From assembly GCF_015351395.1 (NCBI RefSeq), contig NZ_JADKPV010000001.1, positions 62,001 to 126,000 on the forward strand: a DNA stretch of 64,000 nt, read 5' to 3'. Of the stretch, positions 7,814 through 17,262 are shown in pieces. This DNA is from Savagea serpentis. GTDB taxonomy: Bacteria; Bacillota; Bacilli; Bacillales_A; Planococcaceae. The notes beneath the pieces were generated by a model. That model was not told the origin of the DNA. It worked only from the letters and a program-made list of their open reading frames with translations, and ran no database searches. Position numbers and translations under genes: made by a program. Numbering within the stretch: the stretch's first letter is position 1; each line of letters opens with the position of its first letter.

Positions 7814-9451
7814 ATGAAGATGTCATCAACTCTCATACGTGGTACTGCGATTATTACGATCGGCCTCTTTTTGTCAAAGGCGCTCGGTCTTTTATATTTA
7901 ATTCCTTTATATGCAATTGTCGGAAAAGAAAGTATGGCGCTTTATCAATACGCCTACGTTCCGTACAATTTATTTTTATCGATAGCGGTATCAGGGGCAC
8001 CGCTCGCCATATCCAAATATGTCTCAAAATATAATACACTTGGCGATTATGAAACCGGCAGGCGTTTAATGAAGTCGGGTATGGTTCTCATGATGATTAC
8101 GGGAATAACGGCATTCGTCGCGCTCTTTTTATTAGCGACACCGATCGCTGGAATCGTCAACCCGGAAACCGCTGAAAATCCAGCGGATGAAGTGTATACG
8201 ATTGAACAAGTCGCAACGGTCATTCGTTGGGTCAGTTTCTCTTTAATCGTCGTGCCGTTACTCAGTTTGACGCGCGGGTTTTTCCAAGGATATAACAAAA
8301 TGGAACCGACCGCCGTTTCACAACTCGTTGAACAAATTGTCCGCATTTTATTCGTGCTCGGCGGTGCAGCATTCGTCGTTTATGTGATGAAAGGGACAGC
8401 GGATATGGCGATTAATGTCGCAGTATTTGCAGCCTTTATCGGAGCGATTGCTGGATTGCTTATTTTATATAAATATTGGCAAAAATATCAGGATGAATTT
8501 GATATGTTGCGTCGAAAAAGTATTCCTTCTGGAGAAGATGTGTCGTTTTGGGCGATGTATAAAGAAGTGTTCGGTTATTTAATTCCGTTCGTGCTCGTCG
8601 GGACGATTAACCCGATGTATCAAGCAGTCGACATGTTGACCTTTAAAAAAGCGATGGCGTCAATCGGGCTTGCGGACGTGTCGCATATGTATCTCGGGAT
8701 GATCAACTTATTGACACATAAATTCGTCATGATTCCCGTCATGGTTGCGACAGGCTTTTCGATGGCGCTCATTCCCGTGATTACGGGGTATTTCACCGGG
8801 AAAGATCGTCCTGGAATCATTCGTGCGCTCGACCAAACGTTTCAAATTATGCTCTTTTTAACGATTCCGATGGTGCTCGGTTTAATGGTATTGTCCGATG
8901 AGTTTTATACATTTTTGTATGAAAAAGATGCAGCAGGGGCTTCTATTTTAGCGCATTATGCACCCGTTGCGATTTTGTTTGGGATGTACAGTGTGACGGC
9001 GGCCATTTTACAAGGGATTGACCGTCATAAATGGATCATTTTTACGTCGATGTTCGGTTTATGGGTGAAAATGGTCATCAATATTCCATTCATTCAATGG
9101 TTTGAAGCGAACGGTGCGATTTATGCGACGGGGGTCGGGTATTTCATCGCAGTCAGCATGAACATTGGCATCATTATGAAAGTTGTTAACTACCGCTCAA
9201 CGATGGTCATCCGTCGTCTCGTGCTCATTGTTTTATTAAATGTCATTATGATTGCGGTCGTTTATGGGACATTGACAGGGCTTCGTGCGATTGCGCCAGC
9301 AGATGGTCGTTGGATCGCTTTATTGTACGTGTTAATCGGTGCAGCAGTTGGAGCAGTCGTTTACGGCGTGCTCGCTTACCGTACAGGACTGTTACAACGT
9401 TTGCTCGGAGATCGCATTACGCGACTCGTCGGTAAGTTTTCGAGAGGATGA
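7814..9451 (+). CDS. murJ: Lipid II flippase MurJ (YtgP), MOP superfamily
   Basis: A 545-residue polytopic protein with about 14 membrane segments, matching the MATE/MOP-type polysaccharide-export family. The N-terminal arrangement (STLIRGT followed by a long first helix) is that of Bacillus YtgP, shown in B. subtilis to be the MurJ lipid II flippase. It would move the peptidoglycan precursor lipid II to the outer membrane face. The ATG at 7814 has only a weak upstream site; ATG at 7820, two codons on, is an equally good start. The stop codon overlaps the start of the pseudouridine synthase gene (ATGA). Confidence 0.88.
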   Translation: MKMSSTLIRGTAIITIGLFLSKALGLLYLIPLYAIVGKESMALYQYAYVPYNLFLSIAVSGAPLAISKYVSKYNTLGDYETGRRLMKSGMVLMMITGITAFVALFLLATPIAGIVNPETAENPADEVYTIEQVATVIRWVSFSLIVVPLLSLTRGFFQGYNKMEPTAVSQLVEQIVRILFVLGGAAFVVYVMKGTADMAINVAVFAAFIGAIAGLLILYKYWQKYQDEFDMLRRKSIPSGEDVSFWAMYKEVFGYLIPFVLVGTINPMYQAVDMLTFKKAMASIGLADVSHMYLGMINLLTHKFVMIPVMVATGFSMALIPVITGYFTGKDRPGIIRALDQTFQIMLFLTIPMVLGLMVLSDEFYTFLYEKDAAGASILAHYAPVAILFGMYSVTAAILQGIDRHKWIIFTSMFGLWVKMVINIPFIQWFEANGAIYATGVGYFIAVSMNIGIIMKVVNYRSTMVIRRLVLIVLLNVIMIAVVYGTLTGLRAIAPADGRWIALLYVLIGAAVGAVVYGVLAYRTGLLQRLLGDRITRLVGKFSRG

Positions 9452-10164
9452 AGAAATTGAGAATTGATAAAATGCTCGGTCATTTAGGCTATGGAACGAG
9501 AAAGGAAATTAAACAATATGCGAAACAAGGAATGATTGCGGTCAATGGTGAAATGGTGAAAAATGCGAGTGCGAAAGTGGATGTCGAAAAAGATGTCGTC
9601 ACATTCGTCGGAGAAGAAGTGCATTATCGCGAGTTTGTCTACATTTTGCTAAATAAGCCAGCCGGTGTCATTTCAGCGACAGAAGATCATGTAGAACGTA
9701 CGGTTATCGATTTATTGGATGATGAATTACGTCATTTTGAGCCGTTTCCTGTCGGACGTCTCGATAAAGATACGGTCGGATTTTTACTGTTGACGAATGA
9801 CGGACAGCTGGCGCATCGCTTACTCACACCGAAAAACGATGTGCCGAAAACATATTTTGCGCGCATCGACCAAGCGGTAACTGTTGCTGATGTAGCAGCT
9901 TTTAAAGAGGGCGTCACATTAGATGACGGTTATGAAACGAAGCCTGCAAAGCTTGAATTGACGGAGCGACCTGATGAAATTTTCGTCACGATTACCGAAG
10001 GGAAGTTTCATCAAGTGAAGCGCATGTTCCGCGCGGTCGAGAAAGAAGTCGTCTATTTAAAGCGCTGTTCGATGGGGCCGCTTGAACTCGATGAACATTT
10101 ACGAGAAGGTGAGTATCGTGAATTGACAGAAGAAGAGGTAGAAGCATTGCAAAACTATCGTTAA
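9448..10164 (+). CDS. RsuA-family pseudouridine synthase (YtzG-like)
   Basis: A 238-residue enzyme with an N-terminal S4 RNA-binding domain (about residues 1-60) and an RsuA/RluB/E/F catalytic domain. The motif GRLDKDTVGFLLLTNDG near residue 108 contains the catalytic aspartate. It isomerises a uridine in rRNA, in E. coli RsuA at 16S position 516; the exact target here is inferred. It overlaps murJ by 4 bases, indicating translational coupling. The same gene pair is found in Bacillus subtilis (ytgP near ytzG). Confidence 0.9.
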   Translation: MKKLRIDKMLGHLGYGTRKEIKQYAKQGMIAVNGEMVKNASAKVDVEKDVVTFVGEEVHYREFVYILLNKPAGVISATEDHVERTVIDLLDDELRHFEPFPVGRLDKDTVGFLLLTNDGQLAHRLLTPKNDVPKTYFARIDQAVTVADVAAFKEGVTLDDGYETKPAKLELTERPDEIFVTITEGKFHQVKRMFRAVEKEVVYLKRCSMGPLELDEHLREGEYRELTEEEVEALQNYR

Positions 10165-10166
10165 TG

Positions 10167-10214
10167 AAAAAAGGTTCACCACTACTAAACTGAGTAGCGG
10201 TGAACCTTTTTTTA
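10167..10214. terminator. Bidirectional terminator between rsuA-like gene and opuD
   Basis: A long stem (aaaaaggttcacc-actact against agtag-cggtgaacctttttt, one mismatch) has T-runs at both ends and overlaps the stop of the facing opuD gene. Confidence 0.88.
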
Positions 10215-11765
10215 ATCGTTATTATTTTCTTCAACTCTTTCTTGTAATTTTTCGAACCGTTGAATGTCACGTTCTTCAATCGGAAGCATTTCATTTTTTA
10301 AGAGCGACAAGATAGAGAAGATGAGCAGTACTAAAATGATTGTAAACGGCAAGGCGGAGACGAGGGAGGCGGTTTGTAGTGCATTGAGTCCTCCACCTGA
10401 AAGTAAGGCGAGGGAAGTGGCCGCAATGATTGTCCCCCAAACGACTTTATTCGCAAGCGGTGGAATAGAAGAGCCACCTGATGTCATACTCGCTAAAATA
10501 TACGTCGCCGAATCGGCACTCGTCACTAAAAAAGTGAAAATTAAAATGATTGCAAAACCGTTCAATAAACCGGTCATCGGCAATGTGTCGAATGTGACGA
10601 ATAGGGCTTGTGTCAAATCTTGGTCGACCGCTTCCGCAATCATCGTGCCGTTATTCATATCATTATAAAGTGCAGTGCCTCCGAATACCGCAATCCAAAA
10701 CGCAGCGATGAGCGGTGGAATAATCATCACCCCTAATATGAACTCTCGAATTGTTCGTCCTTTCGAGACACGTGCGACAAATGCTCCGACGAACGGGCTC
10801 CACGCAATCGCCCAAGCCCAATAGAAAATCGTCCAATCTTTCACCCATTTCCCTTCAACATAAGGCTCTAAGCGTAAACTATACGAAACGAAATGATCGA
10901 TAAAATCACCGATCGCGAGTGTGAATGTTTCTAAAATGAAAAGGGTGGGACCCGTGAAAAAGACGAAAGCGAGTAAACCAATCGCCATCCCTAAGTTCAA
11001 TGTACTTAAATATTTAATCCCTTTTTTCAGTCCGGTCGTCGTTGAAAATAAGTAAGCGACCGCCATGATGATGATTAAAATCATTTGGATGAGGAGCGTT
11101 TGCGGTGTGTTAAATGCGATATTTAATCCACCATTCATTTGTAAAACACCGAGTCCAACACTCGTCGCCACACCCATCACTGTTGAAATGACCGCTAAAA
11201 TATCGACGGAATGTTTCACCGTTTTATTGTGCCCAATAATTGGCGTAAGCGCTGTTGACACGAGTCCGTCTTTTTTCTTTTTAAACTGTAAAAAAGCAAT
11301 CGCAAGTCCCATTAAAGCAAAGACGGACCATTGGCTAATCCCTTGGTGAAAAAAGGCGTACCCCATCGAAATTCGCGCAGCCTCTTCACTTTTAGAGCCG
11401 ACTCCTTCAAATGGAGGAGAGAAATAATGGCTCATCGGTTCGGCTACTCCCCAAAAGACGAGACCTGCCCCAAAACCTGCGGAAAAGAGCATGCCAATCC
11501 ACGAGAAAAAAGAAAATTCAGGTTCGCTATTTTCGTTCCCAAGCTTAATGGAGCCGTAAGAAGTGAACGCAAGCCCGAGTAAAAAGATGACGATTGCAAA
11601 AATCGCAAGTAAATAAAACCAGCCGAAATACGTCGTTGTCCAATTAAATAAAGCGTCTGCAATATCTTCGAATTGTTCCGAAAACAGTAAACCGAATGTA
11701 ATTAATAAAATTAAAATCGTTGAGGAAATGAGAAAAACAGGATGTTTTAAGAAGTGACGGTTCAT
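10212..11765 (-). CDS. opuD: BCCT-family glycine betaine/choline/carnitine transporter (OpuD-like)
   Basis: A 517-residue transporter with 12 predicted membrane segments. The family hallmarks are present: WGVAEPMSHY in an early loop, and the aromatic-rich segment around WAWAIAWSPFVGAFVARVSKGR that forms the substrate and sodium site region. OpuD of B. subtilis imports glycine betaine with sodium under osmotic stress. The charged C-terminal tail (about the last 35 residues, rich in E, R and N) is where related BetP-type proteins sense osmotic strength. Start ATG follows a GGTGG site. A leader of about 180 bases lies upstream with no recognisable riboswitch. Confidence 0.9.
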   Translation of the reverse strand: MNRHFLKHPVFLISSTILILLITFGLLFSEQFEDIADALFNWTTTYFGWFYLLAIFAIVIFLLGLAFTSYGSIKLGNENSEPEFSFFSWIGMLFSAGFGAGLVFWGVAEPMSHYFSPPFEGVGSKSEEAARISMGYAFFHQGISQWSVFALMGLAIAFLQFKKKKDGLVSTALTPIIGHNKTVKHSVDILAVISTVMGVATSVGLGVLQMNGGLNIAFNTPQTLLIQMILIIIMAVAYLFSTTTGLKKGIKYLSTLNLGMAIGLLAFVFFTGPTLFILETFTLAIGDFIDHFVSYSLRLEPYVEGKWVKDWTIFYWAWAIAWSPFVGAFVARVSKGRTIREFILGVMIIPPLIAAFWIAVFGGTALYNDMNNGTMIAEAVDQDLTQALFVTFDTLPMTGLLNGFAIILIFTFLVTSADSATYILASMTSGGSSIPPLANKVVWGTIIAATSLALLSGGGLNALQTASLVSALPFTIILVLLIFSILSLLKNEMLPIEERDIQRFEKLQERVEENNND

Positions 11766-11914
11766 TGAAAGCCACCGCCTAATATGTGAGGTTCTTGATC
11801 AGAAAAAATGTGAGCCAACTCCTTTATATTTTTAATAAGTATAAACTTACCATTTTTAATTTAAAAATTCAAATCATAACTAGTAAATCTTTATAAAAAA
11901 ATAAAGGTAACGCA

Positions 11915-11943
11915 CAAAAAAAGCTGCTATGCGCAGCTTTTTA
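11915..11943 (-). terminator. Terminator of the small DeoR-type regulator gene
   Basis: The hairpin aaaaagctgc/gcagcttttt has a short loop. On the minus strand it is followed by a T-run, 9 bases after the stop of the regulator gene. Confidence 0.8.
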
Positions 11944-11951
11944 TGGTCACA

Positions 11952-12173
11952 TTATGATGAAAGTTCGACTTCGATTTCAGTTGTCGTCCATTGTCCGCGC
12001 GTCGGACTTTTAATGAGCTCGTTATATTCGAGCACGTTTAAGTCGCGCTGAACTGTGCGTGCTGTGACGCCGAATTCCTCAACAATTCGATCCGTTGTAA
12101 CAACCCCATTGTCCAAAATAAAGAAATAAACATCTTTGACACGTCGTAACATTCTGTCTGTTGAATTACTCAT
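11952..12173 (-). CDS. Small DeoR-type helix-turn-helix regulator
   Basis: A 73-residue protein consisting of little more than one winged-helix domain. The DeoR-type recognition segment runs ...RIVEEFGVTARTVQRDLNVLE near residues 30-50. There is no effector-binding domain, so it presumably binds DNA constitutively or needs a partner. The start at 12173 has GGAAGGTG 6 bases upstream and begins with MSNSTDRML, whereas a longer frame opens at 12209. Similar stand-alone DeoR-type proteins of about 70 residues occur in Bacillales. Its target is unknown; it is flanked by opuD and the EAL/GGDEF gene, both on the same strand. Confidence 0.75.
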   Translation of the reverse strand: MSNSTDRMLRRVKDVYFFILDNGVVTTDRIVEEFGVTARTVQRDLNVLEYNELIKSPTRGQWTTTEIEVELSS

Positions 12174-12300
12174 CGCATTCACCTTCCGTCGTTTTTTCGC
12201 TTGATGCAAATGAACTCCGTCTACACTATGAAATCGATTCGTCCTTTCACTATTAGTATACCTTATTTTGACAAAAAAGTTGTAAAAAATGTGTTAAAAA

Positions 12301-14046
12301 TTAATCTTCAATAAGCAAATAACTGCCACGTTGCTGTTTGCAAACTTTTTTTAATTCACTCGCACGTTCAGCAAGCTTGTGCAAGTTATCGAAATGAGCG
12401 GTTTGTACGCCCGCGACAGAAATTGATAAAAGAGGAAAAGTTTCTTTTTCTCCGTGTCGGTTCATCGCTTCGATAAACTGAGCGTCAACATCTTCTGTAC
12501 GATAGAAAGAAGGGACGATTTCATCAAATTTTTCGATGATGGCCTTACCTATACGCTCTGCATGATTGGGTGCCGTCATAAAAATAAAGTCGTCCCCGCC
12601 GATATGCCCGATGAAATCGAGTGGGGAGGCGATTTTTTTCAAAATGCGGGCGAGTGCTGTAATGACATCATCTCCGCTTTCAAAACCGTACACGTCGTTA
12701 TACGGTTTGAAATTGTCCAAATCGATATAAAGAACGGTGCACGCACAATCATCATCAATGTCACGTTGAATTTGTTGCTCAATCATTAAGTTGCCAGGTA
12801 ATTCTGAAAGTGGATTTAAATGTTTGGCAAAATTTATTTCAATTTGAATTGTCTGTTCTAATAAATCCTTCACCGTGACGATGCCGAAATAGTGATTTTT
12901 TTTCGTCATGGTAATAAAATCATACAATTGGTCGTCTGTCCTCATCATTGCGAGTTTGGAGACGATATTAATAGGAGTCGATCGATCGACAGAGATGAAA
13001 TCCGTTTGCATAATTTCACTAACGGGCTTGTCGCTATATAAGCTATAGCCGAAAGGTCCACTGAGCGCAGCATACAATCTTTGTTTCGTAACGACGCCTA
13101 AAATATGCCCGTCTTGTTCAACGCAAAGCCCATCGACTGCTAATGTTTTAAATACATTGGCGACTTCTTCAATGACAGTTGTCGGTTGTACAGTAGGGAT
13201 AGCATTTGTAATTTGTTCAACAGATGTCGAAATGATTTGTGTCGGTTCGAGATTGCTTTTTTGTTCATTTTCTCGGATGATAATAGTATGAACATCCTCA
13301 TTGCGTAGCTCTTTTTGTGGAGAGGGACGCTGGATGAGGTAGCCTTGTCCGTAATGAATGCCAAATTTAATTAAAGTGAGGAGCTCAGCGGTCGTTTCGA
13401 TGCCTTCTGCAATGATAAAAATATTCGATAAATTTGCGAAATCGACCAAGCTTTTCACGAGCGATTGCTTCGTTTCATCATGATCGATATTTCGAATTAA
13501 ATGCATATCTAATTTCAAAAAGTGGGGATGCACGTCTGTAATGATATTGAGACCAGAATAACCTGACCCGACGTCATCGATTGCGACAAGATATTGTTGG
13601 TTTTTATAATGGTCGACCGTTTGCTGAAAGTGGTCGATGTTTCGTATGGCTTCATTTTCCGTAATTTCAAAAACAATCGCATCAGGATCGATCGAAAATT
13701 GACTTAAATAATCTTTCGTAAATCCTTCACGAAAACGATTGTCACTCATAATATTCGGGTTGACGTTCAAAAATAATTTCCCTTCCAATTGAAGGCTTGC
13801 ATAGCGTTCAAGTGCAGTCGTACGGCAAAGTAATTCGAGTTCCCATAGGCGCTTACGCTCGGTTGCAAATTCGAAAAGCACTTCTGGATTGACAAACGGT
13901 GTTTCTACTGGTCCGCGACACAGTGCTTCATAGCCATATATTTCTCCGTTTTTTAATGAGATAATAGGTTGGAAGACGGTTTGAACATTTCGCTCGGTTA
14001 AAATGGCTTCCAAGCAAGCGCGTTTGTCAAAAATTTTTACTACCAT
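12301..14046 (-). CDS. EAL-CBS-CBS-GGDEF cyclic-di-GMP protein
   Basis: A 581-residue cytosolic signalling protein in an unusual order: EAL domain first (about residues 10-250), two CBS repeats (about 265-390), then a GGDEF domain (about 410-581). The EAL site looks active, with E40-A41-L42, an E/N pair in ITENEA, DDVGSGYS in place of DDFGTGYS, KLD and EGIE. The diguanylate-cyclase motif reads GGDDF at 483-487 instead of GGDEF/GGEEF, so that half may be weak or purely regulatory. The CBS pair could bind an adenine nucleotide. Most likely it is a phosphodiesterase that lowers c-di-GMP. There are no membrane segments. GAGGGGG precedes the ATG. Confidence 0.88.
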   Translation of the reverse strand: MVVKIFDKRACLEAILTERNVQTVFQPIISLKNGEIYGYEALCRGPVETPFVNPEVLFEFATERKRLWELELLCRTTALERYASLQLEGKLFLNVNPNIMSDNRFREGFTKDYLSQFSIDPDAIVFEITENEAIRNIDHFQQTVDHYKNQQYLVAIDDVGSGYSGLNIITDVHPHFLKLDMHLIRNIDHDETKQSLVKSLVDFANLSNIFIIAEGIETTAELLTLIKFGIHYGQGYLIQRPSPQKELRNEDVHTIIIRENEQKSNLEPTQIISTSVEQITNAIPTVQPTTVIEEVANVFKTLAVDGLCVEQDGHILGVVTKQRLYAALSGPFGYSLYSDKPVSEIMQTDFISVDRSTPINIVSKLAMMRTDDQLYDFITMTKKNHYFGIVTVKDLLEQTIQIEINFAKHLNPLSELPGNLMIEQQIQRDIDDDCACTVLYIDLDNFKPYNDVYGFESGDDVITALARILKKIASPLDFIGHIGGDDFIFMTAPNHAERIGKAIIEKFDEIVPSFYRTEDVDAQFIEAMNRHGEKETFPLLSISVAGVQTAHFDNLHKLAERASELKKVCKQQRGSYLLIED

Positions 14047-14165
14047 AATTCAAAACCCCCTCATAAATATCAAACATACATAATGCAAGCTTATATGAAT
14101 TGATTTACTTATATGTTAAAGGAATGTAAATTTATCGTAAAAAAATGTAAAATTGAGGTGTAAGA

Positions 14166-15125
14166 ATGGCGCAATTAATAAAAATATCAGATTATGTGTC
14201 TCGTTATGAAAATGATTTATCCCACTATACGACACAATTTATTCGTTTGAAACGTTATCAGTGGGACCGTTTAAAATTACAGTGGCAAAATCAGAAAGAT
14301 GGTTTTTTCTTTGAGGAAGAAGTAGTAGAAGAAGAGAAGCCCACATTGTTTCAATCGCTCGCTCGCCGTTTCAAAAAAGCGCCTGAACAAGAAGAGCAAG
14401 AAGAAGAGCATGTAGATGAAGATATATTGAATCAATTCGATCCATTCGTTACGGGATCAGCGAGTTCGATGGAGCAATTGAAACGTCAATATACCGAGCA
14501 ATTATATGATTTCCAATTGAAATGGGCGAGTTCGACATTGCTTTCTCGTTCAACCATTCATGGGAAATATCGTCGCGATACATTGATGAAGCAGTTTACG
14601 CAAAAATTACCTGACAATTTTTTAATGATGTACGAACCGATTATTCAAATTAAAAAAGCACCGATTGAGATGAATATTCTCTTGCTCACACCGGTGCAAT
14701 GTTATACAATCACCGTACTCGAGCATGAAGATGTCGCTGCTTTCGTCGGAGGAAGCGAGCGTTTTTGGGTGAAAAAATACGGAGAGCATGAACAAAAATT
14801 GCTCAATCCACTTATTGAACTGAGTCGTAATGAGTCGATTGTCCAGCAAATTTTTCAAGAGGAAGAAATAGAACTTCCGATTAAAAAAGTGTTGTTATCC
14901 CGCAATGGGTATATCGATTATCCAGGGGTACCTTTCGATACGACGATTATTGATCGTCGCACATTTGATGAATGGTTCGAACAATTGCGTCGCCAATCGA
15001 CGGCTCCGATGAAACTTGCGCAATATCGTGCAGCGAATCGTCTGTTGCAACTTTGCCAGACGACCGCAAACAGTATGCTTTTCCCGACAGAGGAAGAGGA
15101 TTTAGAAGAAAGTGAGGAAATTTAA
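14166..15125 (+). CDS. Uncharacterised soluble protein upstream of trmB
   Basis: A 319-residue protein I do not recognise with certainty. It has no signal peptide or membrane segment. Residues 50-90 are very acidic and glutamate-rich, probably a flexible linker, between an N-terminal basic/aromatic segment (RLKRYQWDRLKLQW) and a folded C-terminal region of about 220 residues containing HGKYRRDTLMKQ and a strand-rich stretch. That region loosely resembles nuclease-related (NERD-type) proteins, but I see no convincing catalytic triad. It ends 3 bases before trmB, and GAGGTG precedes the start, so it leads the trmB operon. Confidence 0.7.
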   Translation: MAQLIKISDYVSRYENDLSHYTTQFIRLKRYQWDRLKLQWQNQKDGFFFEEEVVEEEKPTLFQSLARRFKKAPEQEEQEEEHVDEDILNQFDPFVTGSASSMEQLKRQYTEQLYDFQLKWASSTLLSRSTIHGKYRRDTLMKQFTQKLPDNFLMMYEPIIQIKKAPIEMNILLLTPVQCYTITVLEHEDVAAFVGGSERFWVKKYGEHEQKLLNPLIELSRNESIVQQIFQEEEIELPIKKVLLSRNGYIDYPGVPFDTTIIDRRTFDEWFEQLRRQSTAPMKLAQYRAANRLLQLCQTTANSMLFPTEEEDLEESEEI

Positions 15126-15128
15126 ATT

Positions 15129-15770
15129 ATGCGTTTACGCCATAAACCGTGGGCTCTTGATTACTTACAAGAAAATGACCACATCGCAAAATTACAACCA
15201 GAACAATTGAAAGGAAAGTGGGCCGAAGAGTTTGGAAACGATCGTCCAATCCATATCGAAGTCGGTACAGGGAAAGGACAATTTATCGCTAATATGGCGA
15301 AAAATAATCCAGACATCAACTACATCGGCATTGAACATTTCGACAATGTCGTCGTCTCTGCTGTGGAAAAAGCGATTGAACTAGGAGCACCTTCAAACTT
15401 GCGTTTAATTCGAGGCAATGCGGAAAAGTTAGAAGAGATGTTCGACAAAGGGGAAGTCGCGCTCGTCTATTTAAACTTTTCAGATCCTTGGCCGAAAGCG
15501 CGTCACGAAAAGCGCCGGCTAACATTTAAGACATTTTTAACGAGATATCGTAACGTCATGCCACAAGGGGGCGAAATTCATTTCAAAACGGATAATCGTG
15601 GACTATTTGAATATTCGCTCGTCTCGATGACGAATTACGGGATGCAATTGCTCGATGTGTCGCTCGACCTTCACGCAGATGATGTACTTGACAATGTCAT
15701 GACGGAATATGAAGAGAAGTTTTCGGCGAAAGGGCATCCGATTTATCGTTTAGAAGCGAAATATCAATAA
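15129..15770 (+). CDS. trmB: tRNA (guanine-N7)-methyltransferase
   Basis: A 213-residue SAM-dependent enzyme that makes m7G46 in tRNA variable loops. The SAM-binding segment [11 protein letters not shown] is near residue 41. The family signature [16 protein letters not shown] lies near residue 118 and supplies the catalytic and tRNA-binding residues. [12 protein letters not shown] follows near residue 155. Length matches the B. subtilis and S. pneumoniae enzymes. It lies in an operon between the uncharacterised 319-residue protein and a ytnP-like gene 15 bases downstream. Confidence 0.96.
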   Translation: MRLRHKPWALDYLQENDHIAKLQPEQLKGKWAEEFGNDRPIHIEVGTGKGQFIANMAKNNPDINYIGIEHFDNVVVSAVEKAIELGAPSNLRLIRGNAEKLEEMFDKGEVALVYLNFSDPWPKARHEKRRLTFKTFLTRYRNVMPQGGEIHFKTDNRGLFEYSLVSMTNYGMQLLDVSLDLHADDVLDNVMTEYEEKFSAKGHPIYRLEAKYQ

Positions 15771-15785
15771 AAAGGGGATGGAGAA

Positions 15786-16637
15786 ATGGATGTATGGCAA
15801 TTTCACGACGTAACATTTACTTGGTTGGACGGGGGACTTTGTTATTTAGATGGGGGAGCGATGTTCGGTGTCGTACCGAAAGCACTTTGGAGTCGAAAAT
15901 ATCCAGAAGTTGAAAACAATACGATTCCGCTCCGAACGGATCCAATTTTAGTAGAAGTAGACGGGAAGTACGCACTCATCGATGCAGGGGTCGGCTATAA
16001 TAAATGGCCGGATAAAATGAAGCGCAATCTCGGCATTCAGTCTGAATCACGCGTTGAGCAAAGTTTAGGGGAACTCGGCTTGACGCCTGAACAAATCGAT
16101 ATGATTTGGATGACGCATATGCATCACGATCACGCGAGTGGTTTGACGAAGCGTGAAGGTGATGGATGGACGTCAATTTATCCGAATGCGGACATTTACG
16201 TTTCACAGACGGAGTGGGACGAATTGCGCAACCCGAACATTCGCTCACGCAATGCGTATTGGCGCGAAAATTGGGAACCGATCGTCTCGCAAGTGAAAAC
16301 TTTCGATCAAACGTGCACCGTCGCACCTGGTGTCACGATGGAACATACGGGAGGACATAGCGACGGGCATGCGGTCATTCGCATAGAGCGCGGAGGGGAA
16401 ACGGTCATTCATATGGCAGATATTATGCCGACGCATGCACATCAAAATCCACTCTGGGTGCTCGCATACGATGACTACCCGATGACATCGATTTACGCTA
16501 AACAACGCTACATGGAAGAAGCGTTAAACAATCACTATCGTTTTATTTTTTATCACGATGCGATTTACCGCATGGTCCAATTTAGCGAAGACGGCCGCTC
16601 GATTACGGAATCACTCGAGAGCACAGCACCTCGCTAA
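15786..16637 (+). CDS. ytnP: Metallo-beta-lactamase fold hydrolase, YtnP-like lactonase homologue
   Basis: A 283-residue metallo-beta-lactamase superfamily hydrolase. The zinc motif HMHHDHASG lies near residue 113, with later ligands in HTGGHSDGH (about 195) and the terminal YHDAI. B. subtilis YtnP of the same neighbourhood is reported as a lactonase able to degrade signalling lactones; this role is transferred by homology and not tested here. The ATG follows AAAGGGGATGGAG. It is the last gene of the trmB operon, closed by a strong terminator. Confidence 0.88.
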   Translation: MDVWQFHDVTFTWLDGGLCYLDGGAMFGVVPKALWSRKYPEVENNTIPLRTDPILVEVDGKYALIDAGVGYNKWPDKMKRNLGIQSESRVEQSLGELGLTPEQIDMIWMTHMHHDHASGLTKREGDGWTSIYPNADIYVSQTEWDELRNPNIRSRNAYWRENWEPIVSQVKTFDQTCTVAPGVTMEHTGGHSDGHAVIRIERGGETVIHMADIMPTHAHQNPLWVLAYDDYPMTSIYAKQRYMEEALNNHYRFIFYHDAIYRMVQFSEDGRSITESLESTAPR

Positions 16638-16640
16638 TCA

Positions 16641-16687
16641 AACCCCGCCTACTTGATGAGACGACGTGGTAGTAGGCGGGTTTTTTT
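16641..16687 (+). terminator. Terminator of the trmB-ytnP operon
   Basis: The stem cccgcctact/agtaggcggg has a 17-base loop and is followed by seven T. Confidence 0.85.
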
Positions 16688-16695
16688 ATGAAATA

Positions 16696-16728
16696 AAAAC
16701 TAGCGCAACGAATGCTGCGCTAGTTTTT
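16696..16728 (-). terminator. Terminator of the facing small membrane-anchored gene
   Basis: A 12-13 bp stem (aaaaactagcgca with tgcgctagttttt) has T-runs on both strands, 8 bases after the stop of the minus-strand gene. It sits back to back with the ytnP terminator. Confidence 0.85.
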
Positions 16729-16735
16729 GTCGTGC

Positions 16736-17050
16736 TTATTTTTCTGTAACGTTTAAAAGTGTACCTGTTTTTGCGTCCGCAACGAATTCGAACTGTTGTA
16801 AGTTTCCGTTATCGAGACGTGTAATTCCACCGCGGTATACTTCAGTCGTTAAAATACCGTTTTGGTATTCTTCCGGCTGCATAACGATCCAAGAACCTTC
16901 GATTGGACCTTCTTTTAAGAACGCGTTTTTCACTTCATTTAAAACATTGTCCGCTGGCGCATATTTCGAAATTTGCGTCATCGCTTGTTGAACAGCGATT
17001 GTCGCTGCCACACCTGTTGCGATCCCGAGAATAAAATCTTTTAATTTCAT
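16736..17050 (-). CDS. Small membrane-anchored PepSY-like protein
   Basis: A 104-residue protein. One N-terminal hydrophobic segment (about residues 5-24, FILGIATGVAATIAVQQ) would anchor or export it. The rest resembles a PepSY-type domain: a helix with a basic/acidic pattern, then GSWIVMQPEEY, and the closing strand FVADAKTGTLLNV, where a conserved D-x-K/T-G turn is usual. PepSY domains are thought to inhibit or chaperone peptidases. A gene of this size sits at the same place in B. subtilis (ytzB, beside ytoP). AGGAGGT precedes the ATG by 8 bases. It faces ytnP and diverges from the M42 peptidase gene. Confidence 0.72.
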   Translation of the reverse strand: MKLKDFILGIATGVAATIAVQQAMTQISKYAPADNVLNEVKNAFLKEGPIEGSWIVMQPEEYQNGILTTEVYRGGITRLDNGNLQQFEFVADAKTGTLLNVTEK

Positions 17051-17262
17051 CTGTATGACCTCCTAAAAAGTTTGAACTCATTTCTATTTTACCATAGTTG
17101 TATCAAAAAGCGTTAAGGACATCTCTTTTCAATGTGAGAAAAATCCAATTCCCTTACAAATTTTCAACAAGTCGATATATTTCGTTTTCCGAAAGACTTA
17201 GGTAGAAATTTGACGAAAAATTGCGTACAATGAAGAAGACTAAACTGGAGGAGGCAATTTTT

